Translations under genes and position numbers: made by a program
The notes under the pieces: generated by a model
Database searches by the model: none
What the model was told of the DNA's origin: nothing
The model's input: only the letters and a program-made list of their open reading frames with translations
Origin: Bartonella alsatica
GTDB taxonomy: Bacteria > Pseudomonadota > Alphaproteobacteria > Rhizobiales > Rhizobiaceae
Direction of reading: 5' to 3'
DNA length: 64,000 nucleotides
Assembly (NCBI RefSeq): GCF_013388295.1
Contig: NZ_CP058235.1
Span: forward strand, 62,001-126,000
In this document: positions 32,092 through 42,381 of the stretch, piece by piece
How the letters are laid out: each line of letters starts with the position of its first letter
Position numbering within the stretch: position 1 is the first letter of the stretch

Positions 32092-32382
32092 ATGACAGTT
32101 TTTGCCGTTGACGAAAATCAATTAGATGCACGCCGTCGTCGATTGATTTTTCGTGCATGGCATCGAGGTATTCGTGAAATGGATTTAATTTTTGGGCACT
32201 ATGTAGATGCTCATATTATTGGGATGAGTGATAAAACAATCTCTCAACTTGAATATATCATGTCTTTTGATGATCGCGATTTGCTGAAGTGGATTACTGG
32301 AGAAATTTCACCACCATCTGAAGTGGACAGTCCACTTTTTCGTGACATTATAAATTCTTATGTTTACATAAAGTTAAATTGA
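32092..32382 (+). CDS. sdhE: Succinate dehydrogenase assembly factor (SdhE/SDHAF2 family)
   Basis: SdhE promotes covalent attachment of FAD to the flavoprotein subunit of succinate dehydrogenase. The 96-residue protein has the diagnostic RGIRE segment (RGxxE motif) in WHRGIREMDLIFGHYVD. The helical remainder ends with DLLKWITGE. The ATG at 32092 has AAGGAG at 8 bases; a longer frame to 32050 has no binding site. Its stop lies 5 bases before the mfd ATG, so both are probably one transcript. Confidence 0.93.
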   Translation: MTVFAVDENQLDARRRRLIFRAWHRGIREMDLIFGHYVDAHIIGMSDKTISQLEYIMSFDDRDLLKWITGEISPPSEVDSPLFRDIINSYVYIKLN

Positions 32383-32387
32383 TTCCG

Positions 32388-35300
32388 ATGCCTATATTAA
32401 AAAAAATTATTATTCCTAAAGACATTCCTGTTCATATGATCTTTGATGGAGTTACTGATGGATTTGAAGCCTTTGCGCTTGCCAAATTAAGTTCAGAAAT
32501 TGCACAAGACAAACCACTTATCTATGTAGTCCGAGATGGAACAAAAATTGCCCATTTACAACAAGTATTAAACTTTATTGAGCCCAATTTGCCTATACTT
32601 CAATTTCCTGGATGGGATTGTTTGCCCTATGACCGTGTGTCACCTGGAATTGCTGTGATGGCACGTCGATTATCAGCTTTATCGCATATAGCAAGTTTAC
32701 GTAAGAATCCAAGCACCGCAATTATATTAACAACAGCCAATGCAATTATGCAAAAATTACCCCCTCGTGAAATGATTGAGGCTCAAATTATTCGCACACG
32801 TGTTGGTCAACATATGAACATGGAGCATTTAATTCAATTTCTAGAATTTAATGGTTTTGAGCGTGTTACAGTTGTTCATAATATTGGTGAATTTGCTGTG
32901 AGAGGCGGAATTATTGATATTTTTTCTCCCGTTGATGTTGAACCTTTACGACTTGATTTTTTCGGAGACATCTTGGAAACTATCCGTGTATTTGATTCAG
33001 AAACACAAAGAACAACAAGTAAAAGAACAGAATTTTTATTACATTCAATGAGCGAAGTTGTTCTTACACCCGAATTTATAAGCCGGTTTAAAAGAAATTA
33101 TATTCGTACATTTGGTGTATCACAAAAAAATAACATACTTTATGAATCAATTTCTCAAGGACGGCGCTTTTCCGGTATGGAACATTGGTTACCGTTTTTT
33201 TATGAGCATCTTGATAATTTTTTTGACTACTGTGATGACTTACCTGTTGTTTTTGAATATCTCATAGAAGAGGCATTAAACGAACGCTATCGGCTTATTC
33301 AAGATTATTACAATGCTCGCAAAGAGCGTGAAAATGATAAAGAAAGTTTTTCTTCTTATCATCCAATAGAACCTAACCTTCTTTATCTAACACCAGAGCA
33401 GGTCTTAGAATATGCACAACGATCTGGGCGACGTATTGATTTTACACCTTTTAATATTCCACAAACTTCTAAACAAACCATTGTTCATACAAATATTAAA
33501 TCGGGATATGATTTTATAGAAGAACGTAAAGCGCAAGAAAAAAATGTTTTTTCAAGTGTGGTTCACCATATTGCTTCACTGCGCGCTGCAGGCAAAAGGG
33601 TTCTTTTAGCTTGTTGGAGTGAAGGCTCTCTCAACCGTTTATTACAGGTTCTTGAAGAGCATGGACTACAAAAAATAGATATTGCAAAATCATTGCGAGC
33701 TGTCAGAGCAACACCACGTGATCGTGTATGTGCAGCTGTTATAATGATTGAACATGGTTTTGAGGCTGAAGATTTTGTTATTATATCAGAACAAGATATT
33801 CTTGGTGATCGATTAATAAGATCATCAAGACGCCGTAAACACAATAAAAATTTTATTTCTGAAATTGCTACTTTAAATTCTGGCGATATCGTTGTGCATA
33901 TTGATCATGGTATTGGACAATTTATTGGTCTTAAGACCATTATGACAACTGGCATTTTACGCGACTGTCTTGAAATTAAGTATGCTGGTGGTGATAGGCT
34001 CTTTTTACCTATTGAAAATATCGAACTTCTCTCACGTTATGGATCGGAGGAAACAGATGTAACGTTAGATAAGTTAGGTGGTGTTGCTTGGCAAGTACGT
34101 AAAACACGGCTAAAAAAACATCTATTACAAATGGCTGGTCAATTGATCCGTATAGCTGCAGCGCGTGCTACGCGCTCTGCACCTGTTTTTGTTCCACCAG
34201 TTGGACCATTTGATGAATTTGTTGCGTGTTTTCCTTATGAAGAGACAGAAGATCAAATGGAAGCAATTGATGCCGTTTTAGATGATTTGGCATCAGGGAG
34301 ACCAATGGATCGCTTGATATGTGGTGATGTTGGCTTTGGAAAAACAGAAGTTGCTATACGAAGTGCTTTCGTCGCAGCATTAAATGGGTATCAAGTTGCT
34401 GTTGTTGTACCAACAACTTTGCTTTCACGCCAACATTATAATACTTTTATTGCGCGTTTCCAAGGATTACCTGTTAAGATTGGCCATGCCTCAAGGCTTG
34501 TGAAAACTAAAGAACTCGCACAAGTCAAAAAAGGTATATTAGATGGTACGATTGATATTGTCATTGGAACGCATGCATTACTAAGCGATGCAGTTAATTT
34601 TTTACGACTAGGACTTCTTATCATTGATGAGGAACAGCATTTTGGCGTAAAACACAAAGAGCGTTTAAAAGAGCTTAAAAGCGATATTCATGTCCTTACA
34701 CTTTCGGCAACCCCTATACCCCGAACTTTAGGATTAGCATTATCAGGGGTACGAGAACTTTCATTGATAACGACTCCACCTATTGATAGAATGGCGGTAC
34801 GTACTTTTATTTTACCGTTTGATTCACTTGTTATACGTGAAACATTGCTTCGAGAATACTATCGTGGTGGACAAAGTTTCTATGTTTGTCCCCGTATTTC
34901 TGATCTTGTTTCTGTGGAAGAATACCTCAAAACGCATGTGCCCGAACTCAAATTCGTTATAGCCCACGGACAAATGCCAGCTGGACAACTTGACGATATT
35001 ATGAATGCATTTTATGATGGGCAATACGATGTTCTGCTATCAACAACCATCATTGAATCAGGTCTTGATATTCCAACAGCCAATACATTAATCGTACATC
35101 ACGCTGAAATGTTTGGTCTTGCTGCTCTTTATCAATTGCGTGGTAGGGTAGGGCGTTCAAAACAACGTGCCTATGCTCTCTTTACGTATCCTTCGGGAAA
35201 AATTTTAACTCCTGCTGCTAATCGTCGGCTTAAAGTTTTACAATCTCTTGATAGTTTAGGTGCTGGTTTTCAATTAGCTAGTCATGATATGGATATTCGC

Positions 35301-35888
35301 GGTTCAGGCAATTTTTTAGGTGAAGAGCAATCAGGGCATATCAAAGAAGTTGGATTTGAGTTGTATCAAAAAATGCTTGAAGAGGCTGTTGCTGAACTAA
35401 AAAATGGGGAGCAAAACGAAGATAAACAGTGGTCACCACAAATTTCACTTGGTACAACAGTGATGATACCGGAAAGTTTTGTGCCTGACTTATCTTTACG
35501 TATGGGACTTTACCGCCGTTTAACAGAGCTTGGTGATTTAGAACAAATCAATGAATTTGCTGCCGAATTAATTGATCGCTTTGGTCCTTTGCCGCTTGAA
35601 GTTCAACACCTTCTTAAAGTCTTTTATATCAAAACATTGTGTCGAAGAGCACATGTGGAAAAATTAGATACTGGTCCAAGGGGGATTGTTATACAATTTC
35701 GCAATAATTATTTTGCAAATAGTGTTGCTCTTGTTCAGTGGATTGAAAAACAAGGTTCGATGGCAAAAATTAGGCCAGATCAAAGTATAGCTCTTATTCG
35801 TGATTGGGCTACGGTGAATGAAAGACTTATTGGAGCAGTGAAAATTATGACACAGCTTGTAGAAATGACAGAGAAATATTCTATTTAA
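32388..35888 (+). CDS. mfd: Transcription-repair coupling factor
   Basis: Mfd removes RNA polymerase stalled at DNA lesions and recruits UvrA. The protein has about 1166 residues with the standard order. First come UvrB-like N-terminal domains (HNIGEFAVRGGIIDIFSP). Next is the RNA-polymerase-interacting domain (GDIVVHIDHGIGQFIGL). The helicase motifs follow (CGDVGFGKTEVAIR, DEEQHFGVKHK, SATPIPRTL, STTIIESGLDIP, QLRGRVGRS), then the C-terminal regulatory domain. I prefer ATG 32388; an in-frame TTG at 32379 overlaps sdhE. The order sdhE-mfd occurs in related genomes. Confidence 0.96.
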   Translation: MPILKKIIIPKDIPVHMIFDGVTDGFEAFALAKLSSEIAQDKPLIYVVRDGTKIAHLQQVLNFIEPNLPILQFPGWDCLPYDRVSPGIAVMARRLSALSHIASLRKNPSTAIILTTANAIMQKLPPREMIEAQIIRTRVGQHMNMEHLIQFLEFNGFERVTVVHNIGEFAVRGGIIDIFSPVDVEPLRLDFFGDILETIRVFDSETQRTTSKRTEFLLHSMSEVVLTPEFISRFKRNYIRTFGVSQKNNILYESISQGRRFSGMEHWLPFFYEHLDNFFDYCDDLPVVFEYLIEEALNERYRLIQDYYNARKERENDKESFSSYHPIEPNLLYLTPEQVLEYAQRSGRRIDFTPFNIPQTSKQTIVHTNIKSGYDFIEERKAQEKNVFSSVVHHIASLRAAGKRVLLACWSEGSLNRLLQVLEEHGLQKIDIAKSLRAVRATPRDRVCAAVIMIEHGFEAEDFVIISEQDILGDRLIRSSRRRKHNKNFISEIATLNSGDIVVHIDHGIGQFIGLKTIMTTGILRDCLEIKYAGGDRLFLPIENIELLSRYGSEETDVTLDKLGGVAWQVRKTRLKKHLLQMAGQLIRIAAARATRSAPVFVPPVGPFDEFVACFPYEETEDQMEAIDAVLDDLASGRPMDRLICGDVGFGKTEVAIRSAFVAALNGYQVAVVVPTTLLSRQHYNTFIARFQGLPVKIGHASRLVKTKELAQVKKGILDGTIDIVIGTHALLSDAVNFLRLGLLIIDEEQHFGVKHKERLKELKSDIHVLTLSATPIPRTLGLALSGVRELSLITTPPIDRMAVRTFILPFDSLVIRETLLREYYRGGQSFYVCPRISDLVSVEEYLKTHVPELKFVIAHGQMPAGQLDDIMNAFYDGQYDVLLSTTIIESGLDIPTANTLIVHHAEMFGLAALYQLRGRVGRSKQRAYALFTYPSGKILTPAANRRLKVLQSLDSLGAGFQLASHDMDIRGSGNFLGEEQSGHIKEVGFELYQKMLEEAVAELKNGEQNEDKQWSPQISLGTTVMIPESFVPDLSLRMGLYRRLTELGDLEQINEFAAELIDRFGPLPLEVQHLLKVFYIKTLCRRAHVEKLDTGPRGIVIQFRNNYFANSVALVQWIEKQGSMAKIRPDQSIALIRDWATVNERLIGAVKIMTQLVEMTEKYSI

Positions 35889-37074
35889 GAGTTTTCTTAT
35901 AGGATAAAATTATTACTTATTTTATATTATACTTTTAAAAAATATCTAATTAAAAAAATAAGAATTATTAGTAGTAATAATAAAATCGAATTTATTAAAG
36001 AAAAATTTATAAGTTAAAATTTTTGATAAAATGCACCATTGCTACAAAATACTACAAAATTTTGTATGAATAGAATAGACTTTTTAGAAGTTGAATGATC
36101 TCAGTGAGGTATGTTTCAAGTTTATTTTGAAATTAGATCAAAACTATTAATATATAGAACGCATATTGCTAATGAGTGGAAATAGCAAGCGAATACGAAG
36201 AAAAATGTTATGAAAAAAACTAATTAAAGCAAAAGGAACATCTGAAAAAACTCTAATCAATAAAATATTTAGGAACATGACAAGATAATGAAAAATTATC
36301 TAATTTTTGTTGCTTCTTGCAAAACGTGAGAGAATATACTGCACAGTGATATGCCTACTGTTTTGCGCAAAGATTTAGATTAGAAAAAAAGATTTATTTG
36401 GGCTATAAAATATAAAAGCTTTATCACGAGAGGGTAACCACTATTGTTTCATAAATAAGGCCAGAGAATTATTCATTAGTAAACAGTTTTCTTAACAGTT
36501 GTTTTGAGACTGCGAATAACGAAGAAATTTAACCCATCAAATATTCCAACAATACCAATAAGTAATTTTACTTTTTTAATTTGCTTCAAGGAATGGTATA
36601 AGGAAAATGTTCAAATTTTCCAGTAATTTTGGAGCTTTATGTATGCAATACCTGATACTAAAGCTCCATGGTTTAAAAGACAGTATAACTATAAAAAACT
36701 TTAAAGTAATAAGAGCTATAGAATAACACAAGAATTTACTTTAATTATATTGCAATAATTTACTTTAATTATATTGCAATATTGATTCCTTTATGCAATC
36801 TTATCTTATTCCATTGCACTAAGGTATTTTATGGATAAATTTCATAAAAGACCAATGCCTTAAAAGGGGGATGCTGTATATGTGTGCATAAGAATTTAAT
36901 TGATTTTTTGTAGCTTTTTTCTCCCAATTTGACTTTTCTCTTTATATTGAAGTAAGAAGTATAAATAAAGGGTATCAGTTCATTGGTTTAATTTAATACA
37001 CTTGATTGAAATTATATTCAGTATCCCTATTGTTAGGATTATTATAAAAGCGCGTTGAAAGGACTAACTTAATC
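35889..37074. other. Long AT-rich intergenic region with a tandem repeat
   Basis: About 1.2 kb after mfd without a recognisable gene on either strand. It contains two perfect 24-base direct repeats (36733-36780), listed separately. The promoter for the IalB-like gene should lie in the last 150 bases. No decayed gene family could be identified. Confidence 0.5.
36733..36780. repeat. Two perfect tandem copies of a 24-base unit
   Basis: The unit begins AATTTACTTTAATTATATTG and ends CAAT. It occurs at 36733-36756 and again at 36757-36780 with no mismatch. Two copies without spacers do not make a CRISPR. It may be a recent slippage duplication and possible strain marker. Confidence 0.9.
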
Positions 37075-37686
37075 ATGTCGCATGAAAATATCTATTCTGT
37101 TGTTTCAGTATTAGCTGGAGCTGTTGCTCTTTTTCTTACAATTTATTCTTCTGCAAAGGCGCAAACTCTATCTCAAGGTTGGTATAAGGTTTGCAGTAAG
37201 CAACATGACGTTGATGTTTGTAATACAATGAACACTGTTGTATCGAATACTGGTCAGCCTTTAACGGCTTTTAATCTTGTTGAAATAAAAGGAAAACAAA
37301 ATGAAAAACGCATAGGTATCCAAGTGCCTACAGGTCGTTTTTTGCCAGAAGGAGTTCATATTCAAATAGGAGATAATTTCTCTAAAAAAATTCCTTATAT
37401 TATTTGCAATGGACCGAGTTGTATTGCCAATGATGTCTTAGATGATAAGCTTATCACTGCGATGAAAAGTGGTTCGAAAATGATTGTAACCACAATTAAT
37501 TTTCGTGGTTCAGCTAATCCTATTGAATTTTCTCTTAATGGATTTACAACTGCATATACAGGCCCTGGTATGGAAGAAAAAGATTTTCAACAAGAACAAA
37601 TAAAGTTGCAACAGGCTATTCAATCAAAGCAAAAAGAGATCGAAGATCGTATGCGAGCTGAACAAGAGAAAGCTAAACAAAAATAA
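37075..37686 (+). CDS. Invasion-associated locus B (IalB) family protein
   Basis: IalB-family proteins are small exported proteins of Rhizobiales. In Bartonella, IalB promotes entry into erythrocytes. This 203-residue protein has an N-terminal hydrophobic segment (residues 9-25) ending near SSAKAQ, a likely signal peptidase site. The family core follows: GWYKVCSKQHDVDVCN, GRFLPEGVHIQIGD and ICNGPSCIAND, with paired cysteines that probably form disulfides. The C-terminal 35 residues are a charged, Gln-rich coiled coil absent from classical IalB. It is therefore a paralogue and not ialB itself. No ialA (Nudix) gene lies beside it. A strong terminator follows. Confidence 0.85.
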   Translation: MSHENIYSVVSVLAGAVALFLTIYSSAKAQTLSQGWYKVCSKQHDVDVCNTMNTVVSNTGQPLTAFNLVEIKGKQNEKRIGIQVPTGRFLPEGVHIQIGDNFSKKIPYIICNGPSCIANDVLDDKLITAMKSGSKMIVTTINFRGSANPIEFSLNGFTTAYTGPGMEEKDFQQEQIKLQQAIQSKQKEIEDRMRAEQEKAKQK

Positions 37687-37742
37687 TTAATATACGGATA
37701 AGAAAAGCATTTTTAAAAGCTTTTTCTCTGTGTTTTACTATT

Positions 37743-37774
37743 AAAACCGCCACAAAATATTTGCGGCGGTTTTC
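37743..37774. terminator. Bidirectional Rho-independent terminator
   Basis: A perfect 9-bp stem, AAAACCGCC (37743-37751) pairing with GGCGGTTTT (37765-37773), lies between the convergent IalB-like gene and rne. T-runs on either strand suit termination in both directions. Confidence 0.85.
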
Positions 37775-37780
37775 TTATGT

Positions 37781-40408
37781 TTAACTTTTGGAAAGCTTTC
37801 TGCGTTTCCACCAACCAATACGCTCAGTTTTTGGAGAATCATCAGGCGTTGATGATATAACAACAGGATGCTTGGCTTTTTTCTCAACTTTGGAGGAAGT
37901 TTGTTCGACAGATTTTTCTAAGACAGATCTCTGTTCTAATATCTCTTTTGTTGGAGTTAATTCTTTAGAGAGTGGCTTTTTTTGTGCTTTTCGTGTTGAT
38001 TTTTTGCCATTTTCAATAATTTTTTCTACCGCCTTATGAGCAGTTTTATCTACTTTTTTTGTTTTAACTTTTTGTATCGAGCCGGCTATAGATTTTTCTT
38101 CTACAGGTTCTGCTATTATTATACTCTGTTCGTTTTCAATGGTTTGCTGTTTTTGCACTGCTTTTGAAGAACGCGCTTTACGTTTTTTAGGTTTAACAAT
38201 CGTATCAACTTTTACAGTTTCATCTTGTTGTATACTTAAATGTTGTGTACTGTCTTTCTCTTCTTCAAATTGAACAGGTTTCGTAGTTGGAGTACGGCGT
38301 TTGCGGTATTCTGTTCTAATTTCTTCTAAGGCCTGCTTAGCAAAGTCTCCTACCGGTTCTGCATAAGGAATACGAAGCTGATAAAAGCCATTATCCTGAT
38401 TACGGCGACCGCCACGACGTCCTCGACGACGGATTCGACGACGGGAATCATCATTTAGCGTTTCATCTTTTTTATGAACGGTGGAAAGAGAATTATCATT
38501 CATCTCTCCTTGACGATTTTTACGCCAACGTTTCTGATTTGCTTCAACGAGTGTTTTATCTTCAATAAAAGAGCTATCTACTAAAATCTCATCGTCTACT
38601 TCTTCTACACTTTCATCTTCAAAAACCAATGGAGACTGAGAAACTGCTTCTGCTATTGTACCTTTAGAAATAATAAGATGTTGCGTTCCAATGCTATCAT
38701 CTGCTTCAATACTAATATTAAGCTTAAAGCGCGCTTCTAGATTAACAAGAATATTGCGTTTATGATTTAACACATAAAGCGCTGTTGCTGCGGGTGTACG
38801 TACAGTAATATTATGTTGCGGATTATGAAGAAGATATTCTTCAATTGAGCGCATGACATGTAAAGCAATTGATGATTCAGAACGAACATTACCCGTTCCA
38901 GCACAATGGGGGCAGGGTTGCGTTGTACTTTCTAAAACTGATATGCGAATACGTTGACGACTCATTTCCAAAAGGCCGAAGTGTGAAATGTGACCAACTT
39001 GAATACGGGCACGATCACTTTTTAAGCAATCTTTCAACTTTTTTTCAACCAGCTTCACATTCCGCTCTTCAAGCATGTCTATAAAATCAATCACAATCAA
39101 ACCAGCAAGATCACGTAAACGTAATTGACGCGCTATTTCTTCTGCAGCTTCAAGGTTGGTTTGTAATGCTGTTTTTTCGACAGAAAGCTCTTTTGTAGAG
39201 CGGCCAGAGTTTACATCAATAGCAACAAGCGCTTCTGTTTGATTAATAACAATATAACCACCAGATTTTAAAGAAACTTGTGGATGCAACATTTTATCAA
39301 GTTGAATTTCAATATTATTACGTACGAAAATTGGAATAGGTTCGCGATAAGGTTGTACAACTTTTGCGTGACTTGGCATAAGCATACGCATAAAATCTTT
39401 TGCTTCACGATATCCTTGATCACCAGAAACAAGAATTTCATTGATGTTCTTATTGTAAAGATCCCGGATAGAACGCTTTATAAGATTGCTTTCTTCATGA
39501 ACAAGACATGGCGCTGTGGATTTGAGTGTCAAAGTGCGAACAGTATCCCAGAGTCGAGTGAGATATTCGTAATCGCGTTTAATTTCAGCTTTAGTTCTAT
39601 TTGCTCCAGCAGTTCGCAGAATAACTCCCATGCCTTTGGGAACTGCTAATTCTTTTACAATTTCTTTAAGACGCTTGCGATCTTGTATATTTGTAATTTT
39701 CCTTGAAATGCCACCACCACGTGCTGTGTTAGGCATTAAAACAGAATAACGGCCTGCTAAAGATAAATATGTTGTAAGTGCAGCACCTTTATTACCACGT
39801 TCTTCCTTAATAATTTGCACCAACAAAATTTGACGTCGTTTAATCACTTCTTGAATTTTATATTGACGCCCTTGTTTTCGTTGATAGGTGGGAAGTTCTT
39901 CACGCACATCCTCTGCACCAACCATTTCGATACCTTCATGAAAAACATTTACGTTAAACACTTCTTCTGCATCATCAACCGTTGTTATCTCAGATATCAT
40001 ATCAGTTTCAATATCTGCAGCCATGATATTAGTGCGCTTATCTTTTTTTGTTTTTCGGGAACGTTTTTTATTTTTGTTTGTTTCTTCAGTAGAGACATCT
40101 GTATAATTGTCTCCTACTACAGCTTTTTCTTCTTCTTCAAGAAGAGCGAGACGATCAGCCATAGGAATTTGATAATAATCGGGATGAATTTCAGAAAACG
40201 TCAAAAAACCATGGCGGTTCCCACCATATTCGACAAAAGCTGCTTGGAGCGATGGTTCTACACGTGTAATACGTGCTAAATAAATATTCCCCTTGAGCTG
40301 CTTTTTATGTTCTGATTCAAAATCAAATTCTTCAATTGTGTTGCCGTGAACAACAACAACACGTGTTTCCTCCGGATGGGAGGCATCTATAAGCATTTTG
40401 TTTGACAT
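37781..40408 (-). CDS. rne: Ribonuclease E (RNase E/G family)
   Basis: RNase E is the endonuclease that starts mRNA decay and processes rRNA and tRNA. The N-terminal S1 domain is recognisable (KGNIYLARITRVEPSLQAAF), interrupted by an acidic/basic insertion (about residues 100-170) usual in alphaproteobacteria. The catalytic region includes VAIDVNSGRST and GLIVIDFIDM with the metal-binding aspartates. The zinc-link is CPHCAGTG. The C-terminal third is low complexity, with an arginine patch (RRRIRRRGRRGGRR) for RNA binding and Lys-rich stretches that would scaffold a degradosome. Length is 875 residues. AGGA lies 10 bases before the ATG. Confidence 0.95.
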   Translation of the reverse strand: MSNKMLIDASHPEETRVVVVHGNTIEEFDFESEHKKQLKGNIYLARITRVEPSLQAAFVEYGGNRHGFLTFSEIHPDYYQIPMADRLALLEEEEKAVVGDNYTDVSTEETNKNKKRSRKTKKDKRTNIMAADIETDMISEITTVDDAEEVFNVNVFHEGIEMVGAEDVREELPTYQRKQGRQYKIQEVIKRRQILLVQIIKEERGNKGAALTTYLSLAGRYSVLMPNTARGGGISRKITNIQDRKRLKEIVKELAVPKGMGVILRTAGANRTKAEIKRDYEYLTRLWDTVRTLTLKSTAPCLVHEESNLIKRSIRDLYNKNINEILVSGDQGYREAKDFMRMLMPSHAKVVQPYREPIPIFVRNNIEIQLDKMLHPQVSLKSGGYIVINQTEALVAIDVNSGRSTKELSVEKTALQTNLEAAEEIARQLRLRDLAGLIVIDFIDMLEERNVKLVEKKLKDCLKSDRARIQVGHISHFGLLEMSRQRIRISVLESTTQPCPHCAGTGNVRSESSIALHVMRSIEEYLLHNPQHNITVRTPAATALYVLNHKRNILVNLEARFKLNISIEADDSIGTQHLIISKGTIAEAVSQSPLVFEDESVEEVDDEILVDSSFIEDKTLVEANQKRWRKNRQGEMNDNSLSTVHKKDETLNDDSRRRIRRRGRRGGRRNQDNGFYQLRIPYAEPVGDFAKQALEEIRTEYRKRRTPTTKPVQFEEEKDSTQHLSIQQDETVKVDTIVKPKKRKARSSKAVQKQQTIENEQSIIIAEPVEEKSIAGSIQKVKTKKVDKTAHKAVEKIIENGKKSTRKAQKKPLSKELTPTKEILEQRSVLEKSVEQTSSKVEKKAKHPVVISSTPDDSPKTERIGWWKRRKLSKS

Positions 40409-40986
40409 AAGTTAAAATCCTGAAGGCGACATGCGCAACTTTATTCAAACGAACAGTATAACTATTCGCAAACGTGAAGGGCTGTCTGCCATAAAAGGGA
40501 GGTACCAGTAAGACAGAATGGGACTCTACATGTAGATGCATGACTACATTTACAGCATTCCTAATCATCATTTCCATCTGTTTTGTATGACTCATAATTT
40601 TTATAAGTCTCCGGTAAAACAATCTTTAAAATAGTTCGGATGTCCGAACCAGCGAAACTTAAATAACGCAATCTTAGCTTTTATGACATAAAGAATTTTC
40701 ACCCATAAAAAGCCTGAATGTATAACATGCAATAAATATTAAAGACAACTTAATATGGACTACAGATAATTAAAACAGTTACTATTAGCTAGGAAGCGTA
40801 ACTATTCTTTTATGTTGATATCATGATTTTGGCAAGTAACAATATAAATACCTACCATTATAATGCCTTTATTGCCTTAATTTAGTTTTTTGTAGTGTTT
40901 AAAATGAAAGATGGAGTAAATCTGATATATCGCTTCTATACGGTTGAAATCAGTTATTGGTAATCTAAAATAAGAGTATTTCATTT
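40409..40986. other. Divergent rne / amidase intergenic region with a dyad
   Basis: About 580 bases separate two divergently transcribed genes and must hold both promoters. The part next to rne is probably its 5' leader; rne leaders in other bacteria mediate feedback by RNase E itself. The only standout element is the dyad at 40634-40649. Confidence 0.5.
40634..40649. promoter_or_regulatory. Inverted repeat, possible operator or leader hairpin
   Basis: GTTCGGA (40634-40640) and TCCGAAC (40643-40649) are perfect 7-bp arms around TG. The GC-rich dyad stands out in AT-rich DNA 226 bases upstream of the rne start. It could bind a dimeric regulator or form a hairpin in the rne leader. Confidence 0.4.
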
Positions 40987-42213
40987 ATGATAAAAGGGAT
41001 TTCTAGCAAAAAGTCAAAAGCAGTCTATTGGGATATTATTTTGTACGTCTCATGTTGTTTACTGTTTTTTGCATCCCAAACAAATATCCAAGCAGCAGAT
41101 GCTTTAAAACTTATTAATTTGCGAACTATTGGTGATAAAGCACACACACGTATTATTGCGGTTTTTAATGCTGAACCAAATGCTCATTTACAAATTTTGG
41201 ATAAGCCCACCCGATTGATTATTAATTTACCTACCGTTGATTTTTCAGCGCAAAATACAGTTTTAAAGAAACAGAACACATTATCAAACATGTGGTCAGA
41301 TATACGTTACGGTTTCTCTGATATACGGACTTCACGCATTATTTTGACGAGTAAATTTGCTTTTGTTGTTGAAAAAAGTACAGTACAAAAATTAGAAAAT
41401 GGTTTATGGCAGCTGCTAATTGATATTAGTAAAAGCACCCAAGAAAAATTTAATGAAGCATTCGAAAAACAACAAAAAGTCAATCTTTATACAAAAACAC
41501 AACGAATGCCAATACGTAATTTTCGTGTTGTTCTTGATCCTGGTCATGGTGGAATTGATGGTGGTGCACAAGGTATTAGTGGGATTTTAGAAAAAGATAT
41601 AACACTAGCATTTGCACGTGTTTTACGAGATGAATTAAAAAAAGATTCTCATATCACAGTTGCCTTGACACGTGATTCTGATGTCTTTTTAAAATTAAGT
41701 GAAAGGGTTAAAAAAGCGCAAGAATTTAATGCTGATCTTTTTATATCTATTCATGCGGATACCATTAAAGTACATTCTCTTCGTGGTGCCACAGTTTACA
41801 CTATATCAGACAAGGCATCTGATGCAATTGCAAAATCTTTAGCTGAAAATGAAAATAAAGTTGATCTTTTGGATGGTTCTCTTTCTGATGAATCGCTTGA
41901 AGTTACAGATATTTTGATGGATCTTACTCGACGTGAAACGCATGCATTTTCAGTAAATTTCGCTAATAGTGTTGTCTCAAACTTATTAAAAAATAATATC
42001 AATTTGATCAATAACCCTCATCGATATGCCGATTTTCAAGTCTTAAGAGCTTCAGATATACCCTCTGTTTTGATAGAAATCGGTTATTTATCCAATAAAG
42101 AGGATGAAAAATTATTAAATAATCCCCAATGGAGAAAACAAATGGCTGTCTCGATCGCTCATTCTATTCGTCAATTCACTGAATACAAGCAGAAAATTAC
42201 GCAGCCTCTTTAA
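40987..42213 (+). CDS. N-acetylmuramoyl-L-alanine amidase, AmiC type
   Basis: This periplasmic zinc amidase cuts the peptide stem from peptidoglycan during cell separation. The 408-residue protein has an N-terminal membrane/signal segment (about 16-36). An AMIN domain for targeting to septal peptidoglycan follows (about 43-140, with LKLINLRTIGDKAHTRII). The C-terminal Amidase_3 domain shows the zinc ligands in DPGHGGIDGG, ILEKDITLAFA and FISIHADT, and the catalytic Glu in VLIEIGYLSN. A class A penicillin-binding protein follows downstream, a pairing common in Rhizobiales. Confidence 0.93.
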   Translation: MIKGISSKKSKAVYWDIILYVSCCLLFFASQTNIQAADALKLINLRTIGDKAHTRIIAVFNAEPNAHLQILDKPTRLIINLPTVDFSAQNTVLKKQNTLSNMWSDIRYGFSDIRTSRIILTSKFAFVVEKSTVQKLENGLWQLLIDISKSTQEKFNEAFEKQQKVNLYTKTQRMPIRNFRVVLDPGHGGIDGGAQGISGILEKDITLAFARVLRDELKKDSHITVALTRDSDVFLKLSERVKKAQEFNADLFISIHADTIKVHSLRGATVYTISDKASDAIAKSLAENENKVDLLDGSLSDESLEVTDILMDLTRRETHAFSVNFANSVVSNLLKNNINLINNPHRYADFQVLRASDIPSVLIEIGYLSNKEDEKLLNNPQWRKQMAVSIAHSIRQFTEYKQKITQPL

Positions 42214-42381
42214 ATTTGTGAGAAAATAGAGTATCGGTATCGTATTTTGGTATAGTTTAGTATAAACAGTAAAAGATAGAAATTAGTTTTTTCTTTATCT
42301 CAATCTAGCGATGATACCCGCGTGGCGGTGGGATAATATATTTTTCTTTAATCAATTCTGAAGAAAGCGGTAGCCGTTTCG

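Noticed and set aside
36733..36780. Possible CRISPR array
   Set aside because: Two directly adjacent repeat copies with no spacers and no cas genes; a simple tandem duplication.
39278..40279. Plus-strand ORFs of 123 and 154 codons inside rne
   Set aside because: Antisense shadows of a conserved gene; Phe/Ser/Cys-rich composition typical of reversed AT-rich codons.
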